From: an uncultured Selenomonadales bacterium
Lineage (GTDB): Bacteria > Bacillota > Negativicutes > Selenomonadales > Selenomonadaceae
Direction of reading: 5' to 3'
DNA: 64,000 bases
NCBI GenBank assembly: GCA_937877565.1
Contig: CALFJB010000035.1
Coordinates: 124,001-188,000, forward strand
The notes under the pieces are model-generated. The model was given only the letters and a program-made list of their open reading frames with translations, did no database searches and was not told the origin of the DNA. The position numbers and the translations under genes are program-made. This document shows, piece by piece, positions 43,561 to 50,932 of the stretch. Each line of letters opens with the position of its first letter. Within the stretch, counting starts at the first letter, position 1.

Positions 43561-43881
43561 ATGATACCGATTTTCGATAACGGGCAAATTGTAATGGAGT
43601 TGTGCGGGCTTGATGAAGTTGACAGGACGCCGGAAATTGCCGAAAGTGAAAAACTTTGCCGAGATATGGAAAATTTCTGCGAAGATTTTAGAGAAATTGA
43701 AAGGCGGCTTGCAGAAAAAGGCGTTGTACTTCGCAGCAGGATTCAGAAATTGCCGCCCAATGTTGAATACGCGCAAATTTTAAATGTCAATGATTATGAA
43801 TTGAGCGGCGAAGTTGAAAATTTCCGTACCAAACGCCGCCACGAAAAATCTTTGCAACATAGGAGCAAACGCAATGAATAA
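43561..43881 (+). CDS. Probable 3' part of the interrupted coiled-coil gene
   Basis: A 106-residue frame from the ATG at 43561 (IPIFDNGQIVMELCGLDEVDRTPEIAES ... coiled coil ... NVNDYELSGEVENFRTKRR). No ribosome site stands before the ATG, and the protein looks like a C-terminal domain without its N-terminus. Its stop overlaps the start of the FHA gene by 8 bases, which fits an old operon. It may be untranslated now. Confidence 0.55.
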   Translation: MIPIFDNGQIVMELCGLDEVDRTPEIAESEKLCRDMENFCEDFREIERRLAEKGVVLRSRIQKLPPNVEYAQILNVNDYELSGEVENFRTKRRHEKSLQHRSKRNE

Positions 43882-44464
43882 ATTTAAAATCTGCCCCGAA
43901 TGTGGCACGAAAAACCCGCCGGACGTTTCAGACTGCCTTAATTGCGACTGCGATTTAATGAGTGTTGCTGTTACCGACGAAACTTTAAACGCGGCTAAAA
44001 AAATTCCCGCCGAAAATATTCCCGTTCAATCCGAACTTGTCAGAATTTGTAGCGAATGTGGCGCAAAAAATTTACCGAACGCCCGCAAATGTGCAAACTG
44101 CGGCGAAGATATTTCTGACATTGTGGCGACGGCTGAAAGTGCAGTTAAAGGCGTTGAATTTGCGCTGAAAAGTTTGGACGGCAAATTTATTTTCAAACTT
44201 GACGGCGAAATTATTGTTGGACGTGAAAACGCAATGCAAGAATATTTGGCAGAAAAAATTTTTGTCAGTCGTAAACATTGCCGTTTCAGCGTTGAAGGCG
44301 ATGAAATTTTTGTTGAAGATTTAAATTCGGCAAATTCGACTTACGTCAACAACAAAAAAATTTTCGGCAAAACGAAGTTATCTAAAGGCGATGAAATTGG
44401 ATTGGGCGGCGCAGTTTTTAACGGCTCGCGTCAAGATAACGCCGCCTATTTTGTGGTAGTTTAA
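43874..44464 (+). CDS. Double zinc-ribbon FHA protein
   Basis: Predicted 196 residues. Two zinc ribbons, CPECGTKNPPDVSDCLNC and CSECGAKNLPNARKCANC, occupy about 8-25 and 59-76. An FHA domain covers about 100-196 with VGREN, VSRKHCRFSV and NSTYVNN, the residues that read phosphothreonine. It likely recognises targets of the upstream kinase. The ATG follows AGGAG. Confidence 0.9.
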   Translation: MNKFKICPECGTKNPPDVSDCLNCDCDLMSVAVTDETLNAAKKIPAENIPVQSELVRICSECGAKNLPNARKCANCGEDISDIVATAESAVKGVEFALKSLDGKFIFKLDGEIIVGRENAMQEYLAEKIFVSRKHCRFSVEGDEIFVEDLNSANSTYVNNKKIFGKTKLSKGDEIGLGGAVFNGSRQDNAAYFVVV

Positions 44465-45019
44465 ATGTACGTGGCAAGAATTTTGTACCCCGTGAAAGTT
44501 TTGGGACCGGGCAACCGTATTGGTATTTGGTTTTGCGGTTGTCCGCGCCGCTGTGACGGTTGCAGTAACCCCGAACTTTGGCAATTTCAAGACAAATTTA
44601 AAACTTCGCTTGAAACTGTCCTTTCGCTGATTAAAAAAATTGCTCAAAATAATCCTGTTGACGGTTTCACGATAACCGGAGGCGATCCATTTTTTCAGCC
44701 AAACGATTTAGCCGCGTTGTTGGCGCAGATTAAAGAAATTAGCGAAGATATTCTTGTTTACACCGGCTATTTGAAACAGGATTTAACGCCCGCAATGTTG
44801 AAAAATATTGCCGTGCTGATTGACGCGCCATACATTAAAGCGCGAAATAATAATTGCTTTTTGCGCGGCTCTGATAATCAAACGATTTACATTTTAATTG
44901 AAAAATTTCGTAACGCCTACGAAAATTATTTGGCGACGGCTGAAAACCAAATTCAAAACTTCGCTACTGCTGACGGTTATATTTCAGTTGGGATTCATCG
45001 CAAAGATTTTAAATTTTAG
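44465..45019 (+). CDS. Radical SAM activating-enzyme-like protein (NrdG type)
   Basis: A 184-residue radical SAM protein with the CxxxCxxC cluster motif at C26, C30 and C33 (CGCPRRCDGC), followed by FTITGGDPFFQP, the glycine-rich SAM site, and LVYTGY. The size and N-terminal VKVLGPGNRIGIWFCGC resemble anaerobic ribonucleotide-reductase activases. No matching glycyl radical enzyme is encoded here, and the start directly abuts the FHA stop, so it probably serves this cluster. The tail after residue 150 is not typical of NrdG. Confidence 0.82.
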   Translation: MYVARILYPVKVLGPGNRIGIWFCGCPRRCDGCSNPELWQFQDKFKTSLETVLSLIKKIAQNNPVDGFTITGGDPFFQPNDLAALLAQIKEISEDILVYTGYLKQDLTPAMLKNIAVLIDAPYIKARNNNCFLRGSDNQTIYILIEKFRNAYENYLATAENQIQNFATADGYISVGIHRKDFKF

Positions 45020-45031
45020 GAAGATGATTTT

Positions 45032-46891
45032 ATGGTATTATCAGAGATAATGGAAAAAATTTATATATTGAAAAATACTCCAAATATTTCTTCAGTTGAT
45101 AGTGAATTACTGTTGAAACTTGAAAATTTGTTAGGTTCTGAAGATTATTCAAATGCTTTGAATGATACCATTTCAATTATTTTATATGAGATGTTTAACA
45201 ATATTTTGAAAAAACCTCATATTTTAAATTTGACAGCTCTGCTAAATAATCTGTCGCTTAAATCCAAAATAAATTATATTCCAAACTTGAAAACGGAATC
45301 TATAAATTTATTTCAATTAGTCAAAATAGTTAATGAAACAAATGAAGAAGAATCAAAACATAGAAAAAGAACTGCGGGCAGGACTGCGCCAAATATTATT
45401 CGTGACGCGCTGACGCAAAATGCAACTTCAACGGCGATTGTTATGGACTTTGCATCGCGGTACATTGTAACGCCGGAACATATGGAACAGCCGGAAATTG
45501 ACAGTTTTACAATACTTTTGCAAGCGTCGCTGGAAACGATAAAAAATTTGTTGGTGCTGATTGTAAACAAAGTCAACGATTTGCCCGCGTGGTTTTACCT
45601 GCAAAATCCAAACGTAAAAATTATAACAATGTCAACGCCGTCTAAGGGCGAACGCGAAAATTTTGTAAAAGGCGAAAAACAATTTCCATATTTTTTTAAT
45701 AAAAGCGTCCGTGAAGATCAGCTTGACTGTTACGACGCTGACGAATTGGCGAAAATTCAAGATAGATTTGTTGCACTTACTGACGGAATGAGCCTCAAAG
45801 AATTAAACAGTTTGAAACAACTTTGCAAAAACGAATGTAAAAATATTCGTGATATGTGCGATATTGTTGACTTGTACAAATACGGCGTGAAAGAAAATCT
45901 TTGGCGAAAGATTGACCGCAAAAAAATAAACGCGGCGACTTTTGAGAAACGAGTTAAAGGACAGGACGCCGCCATTTCCAAAACGCTTGATATTATTAAA
46001 CGCGCAATTACCGGAATGGCAGGACTGCAAGGCAATTCACACACGCGACCTAAAGGCGTTTTATTTTTCGCAGGACCTACCGGAACGGGCAAAACTGAAA
46101 CTGCAAAAACTTTGGCAGAAATTATTTTTGGCGATGAAAATTGTTGCATACGCTTTGACATGAGCGAATATTCACAAAGTCACAGCGATCAAAAATTACT
46201 CGGTGCGCCGCCCGGTTATGTCGGCTATGAAAGCGGCGGGCTACTTACCAACGCCGTCAAGAAAAATCCTTTTTGCATTTTGCTTTTTGATGAAATTGAA
46301 AAGGCGCATCCTTCGATTTTCGATAAATTTTTGCAAATTCTTGAGGATGGGCGAATGACTGACGGGCAAGGCAACACGGTTTACTTTTCGGAGTCGATAA
46401 TAATTTTTACAAGCAATTTGGGTACGGCAAGCGAAAATATTTCAATCAATATGGCGTATGATGAAATTTCTAAAAAAATTCGCCACGCGGTAGAAAATTA
46501 TTTCAAAATAAATTTGGGACGCCCTGAAATTTTAAATCGAATTGGCGAAAATATTGTTGTCTATGACTATATCCGCCCCAACGTCGCGCAGGATATTTTA
46601 ACCGCGCAGATAAATAAAATTCGCCAAAACCTTATTGAAGATAAAAAAATTGACGTGCAACTTACTGAAAAGGCGTTCAATGTTTTAAAAGAAAACGCGC
46701 TGAAGAATTTGCAGAACGGCGGGCGCGGTATCGGCAACGTTGTTGAAAGTCTTTTTATAAATCCGCTGTCAAGATTTTTGTTTGATAACGAAATTAGCGG
46801 CAACGCCAAAATTTCTGTTGACGATATTAAAATTTCTGCAATTCAACCTGAATTAGTTTGCCAGAAATTTGACAGTATAAAACTCGGCTGA
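45032..46891 (+). CDS. Clp/HSP100-like AAA+ ATPase with one active domain
   Basis: A 619-residue protein. Residues ~340-530 are a ClpA/B D2-type AAA domain: GPTGTGKTETAKTL (Walker A, about 348), GAPPGYVGYESGG (pore loop), LLFDEIEKAHP (Walker B, about 419), IIFTSNLG (sensor 1) and a C-terminal D2-small domain with GGRGIGNVVE. The first ~300 residues have no Walker A motif and look like a degenerate first AAA domain plus a novel N-terminal domain. The protein may unfold or remodel targets of the kinase/FHA/radical SAM proteins. AGGAAGA precedes the start. Confidence 0.85.
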   Translation: MVLSEIMEKIYILKNTPNISSVDSELLLKLENLLGSEDYSNALNDTISIILYEMFNNILKKPHILNLTALLNNLSLKSKINYIPNLKTESINLFQLVKIVNETNEEESKHRKRTAGRTAPNIIRDALTQNATSTAIVMDFASRYIVTPEHMEQPEIDSFTILLQASLETIKNLLVLIVNKVNDLPAWFYLQNPNVKIITMSTPSKGERENFVKGEKQFPYFFNKSVREDQLDCYDADELAKIQDRFVALTDGMSLKELNSLKQLCKNECKNIRDMCDIVDLYKYGVKENLWRKIDRKKINAATFEKRVKGQDAAISKTLDIIKRAITGMAGLQGNSHTRPKGVLFFAGPTGTGKTETAKTLAEIIFGDENCCIRFDMSEYSQSHSDQKLLGAPPGYVGYESGGLLTNAVKKNPFCILLFDEIEKAHPSIFDKFLQILEDGRMTDGQGNTVYFSESIIIFTSNLGTASENISINMAYDEISKKIRHAVENYFKINLGRPEILNRIGENIVVYDYIRPNVAQDILTAQINKIRQNLIEDKKIDVQLTEKAFNVLKENALKNLQNGGRGIGNVVESLFINPLSRFLFDNEISGNAKISVDDIKISAIQPELVCQKFDSIKLG

Positions 46892-46929
46892 TAAAATTTT
46901 GACGAAAAAAATTTTGTAAGGAGTTTTAA

Positions 46930-47586
46930 ATGTTTAATTTTTCCCGTAAAGACACAGAGTTTTTTGATTTATTTTTAGAGAACGCAAAATATTTTCATTT
47001 GGGCGCGGTACTTTTGGACGAAGTAATAAAAGACCCGAATAAAACTTTTGAGCGAATTGAAGAAATTTTAGGGCTTGAATCAGCCGCCGACGAAGTCAAC
47101 GAAAGAATTATTGCGAAATTGAATTTGAGTTTCATAACGCCGATTGACAGGGAAGATATTTATTCAATGGCGGGCGAACTTGCAACGGGCGTTGATATGC
47201 TCCATGACGCCCTGCAACGAATTATAATGTACCACGCAGGACACGCCACTGAAAAATCTGCGCGAATGACAAAACTTTTGGTTGAAAGTACCAATGAAAT
47301 TTTGCGCGCCTTTGAACTTATGAAGGACATTAAAAAAAATCAGCGTGAAATGTTGGACGCCGTGCACAAAGTTTCAGATTACGAAAGCAAGGGCGATCAC
47401 ATTTACCGCGAAGATATTGGACTTTTATTTGACGAGGCAGAAATTGCGGCGAAGGAACACGGCGCAAGTAAAGCCGTTATCCATTTGATTAAGTGGAAAG
47501 ATATTTTGGAAGACTTGGAGCAGACGCTTGACCACTGCAAAAAAATTGCTGATATGATTCGTGGCGTGGTGATGAAATATGCTTGA
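46930..47586 (+). CDS. PhoU-like DUF47 protein of the phosphate transporter
   Basis: A 218-residue, all-helical DUF47 protein (FDLFLENAKYFHLGAVLLDE ... DILEDLEQTLDHCKKIADMIRGVVMKYA). DUF47 proteins accompany PiT transporters and tune their activity. It overlaps the transporter gene start by 8 bases and starts after AAGGAG. Confidence 0.92.
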   Translation: MFNFSRKDTEFFDLFLENAKYFHLGAVLLDEVIKDPNKTFERIEEILGLESAADEVNERIIAKLNLSFITPIDREDIYSMAGELATGVDMLHDALQRIIMYHAGHATEKSARMTKLLVESTNEILRAFELMKDIKKNQREMLDAVHKVSDYESKGDHIYREDIGLLFDEAEIAAKEHGASKAVIHLIKWKDILEDLEQTLDHCKKIADMIRGVVMKYA

Positions 47587-48577
47587 GCTTCAATATTTAA
47601 TTTTCACGGTAATAATTTTGGCGTTGATATTCGACTTTATCAACGGCTTTCATGACACGGCGAACGCCATTGCAACTTCAGTATCAACACGCGCCTTGCA
47701 TCCTACCCACGCAATTATTATGGCGGCGGGTTTAAATTTTTTTGGCGCAATGTTCAGCACGGGCGTTGCAAAAACTATTGGCGGCGATATTGTCAGCAGT
47801 GCAAGTATCGTTGACGAAAAAATTATAATTGCCGCGCTGTTTGGCGCGATTGTCTGGAATTTGATAACGTGGTGGCTGGGTATTCCTTCCAGTTCGTCGC
47901 ATGCACTTGTCGGCGGAATGATTGGCGCGGTTATGATTTCAGTTGGAAGTAGCGGCTTGAATTGGCATGGAATTGGAAAAATTGTTGTGGCGTTAATTGC
48001 GTCGCCTGTCATTGCGATTGTAACAGGTATTATCGTGATGAATATTTTATTTTTACTGTTTGGAAATTTCAGCCCGCACGCGGTTAATCAAAATTTTCGG
48101 CGTATGCAAATAATTTCTGCGGCAACAATGGCGTTTTCGCACGGCTCCAACGACGCGCAAAAATCTATGGGAATTATTACGCTTGCACTTTTCAGCGGCG
48201 GCTTTATTGCAGAATTTGAAGTTCCAACTTATGTAAAAATTTTATGTGCAACGGCAATGGCGATAGGAACTGCAACGGGCGGCTGGCGAATTATAAAAAC
48301 TATTGGCGGAAAAATTTTCAAACTTGAACCAATCAGTGGCTTTGCGGCAGATTTAAATTCATCAATCGTAGTATTTGGCTCAACGCTTTTACATTTGCCG
48401 GTTTCAACCACGCACGTTGTATCAGGTTCAATAATGGGCGTGGGTACTGCCAAAAGAGTCAACGCGGTACATTGGGGCGTCGCGCAGGAAATGGTTAAGG
48501 CGTGGATTATGACAATACCGCTAACCGCTATAATGGGAGCGGGCGCGTACTTTGTAACTGATTTTGTATTTGATTGA
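47579..48577 (+). CDS. pit: PiT-family inorganic phosphate transporter
   Basis: A 332-residue transporter with about 10 membrane helices and both PiT signatures: FDFINGFHDTANAIATSVSTRAL near the N-terminus and FSHGSNDAQKSMGIITLAL near residue 185. PSSSSHALVGG and TTHVVSGSIMGVG are the repeated half-sites. It imports phosphate with a cation. It is coupled to the DUF47 gene. Confidence 0.95.
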   Translation: MLELQYLIFTVIILALIFDFINGFHDTANAIATSVSTRALHPTHAIIMAAGLNFFGAMFSTGVAKTIGGDIVSSASIVDEKIIIAALFGAIVWNLITWWLGIPSSSSHALVGGMIGAVMISVGSSGLNWHGIGKIVVALIASPVIAIVTGIIVMNILFLLFGNFSPHAVNQNFRRMQIISAATMAFSHGSNDAQKSMGIITLALFSGGFIAEFEVPTYVKILCATAMAIGTATGGWRIIKTIGGKIFKLEPISGFAADLNSSIVVFGSTLLHLPVSTTHVVSGSIMGVGTAKRVNAVHWGVAQEMVKAWIMTIPLTAIMGAGAYFVTDFVFD

Positions 48578-48600
48578 AAAAATAATTAACAGAAAATAAT

Positions 48601-48700
48601 CGCCCGTCATTGGTTTCAGAGACCTCATTTACTTGAAATTACAGGAAAGTTGGAGGAGACGGTTAGTTGGAATTTCTACACCTTAAGAAACCCTGACGGG
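48601..48700. repeat. 100-base element bounded by 16-base inverted repeats
   Basis: CGCCCGTCATTGGTTTC at the left and the complement of CGCCCGTCAGGGTTTC at the right enclose about 70 bases (with internal GGTTTCAGAGACC). It lies in the gap between pit and murI. It may be a mini-element or one long hairpin transcript. The gap has no gene. Confidence 0.6.
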
Positions 48701-48718
48701 CGCGGCTCTTTTTCTTTG

Positions 48719-48754
48719 GTACTTTCTTTTTTAGCTGTAGAAAAAAGAAAGTAC
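48719..48754. repeat. GTACTTTCTTTTTT palindrome
   Basis: A 14-base perfect inverted repeat GTACTTTCTTTTTT/AAAAAAGAAAGTAC around AGCTGTAG, preceded by GCTCTTTTTCTTTG. Related GTACTTTTCTTTT strings stand at 22170, 28300 and 50786. Confidence 0.7.
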
Positions 48755-48794
48755 GTATAAAAATAAAAAATTAAACCAGAATGAAGGTGAGAAT

Positions 48795-49574
48795 TTGAAA
48801 ATAGCTTTTTTCGATTCTGGGATTGGCGGGCTGTCGGTTTTACATCACGCGATGAAAATTTTGCCAAACGAAGAATTTATATTTTTCGCAGATGAAGACA
48901 ACGTACCCTATGGCACGAAGACGCGGGAACAAGTTTTAAGCTACGTTGAGGATGCTTTTAAATTTTTAGTTTCTCAAAACGTCGGCGCAATAGTAGTAGC
49001 TTGCAACACTGCAACAAGTGCGGCAGTCCGTGCAATGCGCCAAAAATATTCCCTGCCAATAGTTGGAATGGAACCGGCAATTAAAATGGCGTTGGATTTA
49101 TACCCCAATCAAAAATTTTTGGTAACTGCAACAGAAATTACAATCAAAGGCGAAAAACTTTTTGCACTGATTGACAGATTAAACGCCCGTAAATTTGCAG
49201 AATTAAAATCTTTGTCACCGCTTGTCGAATTTGCAGAGAGAATGGAATTTAATTCGGCGGCGGTAGAAAATTATTTGCGCGGCGAATTTGCGCCATACGA
49301 TTTTAAAAATTTTTCGTCGGTAGTTTTAGGCTGTACCCACTTCAACTATTTTAAAGACACGATGAAAAAAATTTTACCGCCACATATAAAATTTTTGGAC
49401 GGCAACGCAGGAACTTTAAACTACTTGATAAAGTTGGCAAATTTAAAATCTGAAACTGCAAAAAAAATTCCGCCGGTAGAATATTTTTACAGCGGGAGGC
49501 GCGTAACTTCGGAAAAAGAATTGGCGCGGCTTGAAAAATATTTGCGACGGCTTGACGATATGTATTTTATTTAA
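48795..49574 (+). CDS. murI: Glutamate racemase
   Basis: A 259-residue racemase with the two catalytic cysteines in VVACNTATSAAV (about 74) and VLGCTHFNYF (about 180), and the N-terminal FFDSGIGGLSVLHHAM and DEDNVPYGTK. It makes D-glutamate for peptidoglycan. A TTG start follows AAGGTGAG. Confidence 0.95.
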   Translation: MKIAFFDSGIGGLSVLHHAMKILPNEEFIFFADEDNVPYGTKTREQVLSYVEDAFKFLVSQNVGAIVVACNTATSAAVRAMRQKYSLPIVGMEPAIKMALDLYPNQKFLVTATEITIKGEKLFALIDRLNARKFAELKSLSPLVEFAERMEFNSAAVENYLRGEFAPYDFKNFSSVVLGCTHFNYFKDTMKKILPPHIKFLDGNAGTLNYLIKLANLKSETAKKIPPVEYFYSGRRVTSEKELARLEKYLRRLDDMYFI

Positions 49575-49610
49575 TCCTTGAAAATTTTGTACACAATTCA
49601 TAAAAAATTA

Positions 49611-49646
49611 AATCCCGATAAGAAATTTCTTACCGGGATTTTTTTA
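49611..49646. terminator. Terminator between murI and csaB
   Basis: AATCCCG(A)TAAGAA / TTCTTA(C)CGGGATT followed by a T run, with an A run on the left, so it can serve both converging genes. Confidence 0.9.
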
Positions 49647-49652
49647 ATGCAA

Positions 49653-50732
49653 TTATTTTTTCAAAAGTTCAATCGCAAGCCGTGCATTTTTTAACGCCAA
49701 TTCGCGCAGATTTTTTAATAATGACTCATCGTGAAAATTATTTGCGTCGAGTTTTTTTATTGTTTCAGTGAAAATTTTTTCAGCGGTTACATTGTCCAAA
49801 TTGCCCAAAGGTTTTTCGCCGATTGAATCTAAAAATCTTTCAATTTTTGGATCGTAGGAAATACCGAGCATTGGAACGCCCATAACGCCCGCAAAAATCA
49901 GCGCGTGTAACCTTATGCTGATTAAAACATTTGTACAGCCGACCAAAGATAAAATTTCGCCGGTGCTAAATTCATCTTCCAAAACTACGGCGGGATTTTT
50001 CATAATTTCGGCGGTAGACTTCGCCGCTTTAATATCTTCAGGAAATTGCATAGGTATGAAAACAATTTCGGCGTTAATTTCGTCAACAAGTTTATCAAGT
50101 GCAGACGCAAGCGCGGCTTGACAATCCTGCCAATTTATCCAACGTCTTACAGATACGCCAATAATTTTTTTGTCAGTTGGAATGTTATAGCGGGTAAAAA
50201 TTTTTTCGCCAAAAGTTTTAGGCACGGGCTTAATCGCAAGTACAGGGTCTGCAGTACAATAAATTGGCGGGCGATTTATTTTCAAATTTTTCAACTCTTC
50301 AAGTGAGCCGTGATCTCTAACCGTGATTAAATCGACACGGTTTACAATCCAATTCATCAATTTTTGAGCGAACGCGCCACGAATTGGACCAATTCCTTGA
50401 GCGTACAGCATAACTTTACAGCCAAAAAATTTTGCCAAAAAAATAATTCCCAAATAATAATACAACGAACGGCGACTTGTGACATTTTGCAAAAGACTGC
50501 CGCCGCCGCTTATCAGTAAATCAGCCGCAAGAATTTTTCTGACAATCGAAAAAATATCCAGCCACTTCACGGCGTCAACTTTATGGCGTTTCTTCGTGTA
50601 CTCGGGATTCAGCGATATTACAGTTGCTGAAATATCGCTGTCCATTTCGCGCAGGACTTCAAGCATTGCCGCAAGCATTGCTTCATCTCCGCCATTTTTG
50701 GAACCGTAGTAGCCGGAAATTAATATTTTCAT
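49653..50732 (-). CDS. csaB: Polysaccharide pyruvyl transferase CsaB
   Basis: A 359-residue pyruvyl transferase (ISGYYGSKNGGDEAMLAAML, LISGGGSLLQNVTS, LYAQGIGPIRG, VSVRRW, SIRLHALIFAGVMGVP). CsaB adds ketal pyruvate to cell-wall polymer so that S-layer proteins with SLH domains can bind. Nearby DUF5693 supports a cell-envelope role. Confidence 0.93.
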   Translation of the reverse strand: MKILISGYYGSKNGGDEAMLAAMLEVLREMDSDISATVISLNPEYTKKRHKVDAVKWLDIFSIVRKILAADLLISGGGSLLQNVTSRRSLYYYLGIIFLAKFFGCKVMLYAQGIGPIRGAFAQKLMNWIVNRVDLITVRDHGSLEELKNLKINRPPIYCTADPVLAIKPVPKTFGEKIFTRYNIPTDKKIIGVSVRRWINWQDCQAALASALDKLVDEINAEIVFIPMQFPEDIKAAKSTAEIMKNPAVVLEDEFSTGEILSLVGCTNVLISIRLHALIFAGVMGVPMLGISYDPKIERFLDSIGEKPLGNLDNVTAEKIFTETIKKLDANNFHDESLLKNLRELALKNARLAIELLKK

Positions 50733-50782
50733 TGCGACTTTTATTTGTCTCCTTCAGTTAATTTTTTTTATTTTACATTTTA

Positions 50783-50932
50783 AATGTACTTTTCTTTTCC
50801 AAAGCTCATTAGGAAACAGTTGACAGGAAACAGCGAACAGGGATTTGAAAACTGTATCCTGTTTCCTATAAAACCTATGACGCGCCACTAAAACCTAAAA
50901 CCTAGTACCTAAAACCTAGTACCTAAAATCTA
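50783..50932. repeat. Compound repeat between csaB and the DUF5693 gene
   Basis: GTACTTTTCTTTTCCAAAGC is followed by GGAAACAG repeats and the inverse CTGTTTCC (50811-50867), then CCTAAAACCTAGTACCTAAAACC units to 50932. Both repeat families of this window meet here. Confidence 0.7.

Noticed and set aside
44465..45019. NrdG activase of the anaerobic ribonucleotide reductase
   Set aside because: No nrdD is adjacent and the tail differs; the motif alone supports only a radical SAM activase-like call.
45032..46891. ClpB or ClpA proper
   Set aside because: Only one AAA domain has Walker motifs and the N-terminus is not a Clp N-domain, so it is not a housekeeping Clp.
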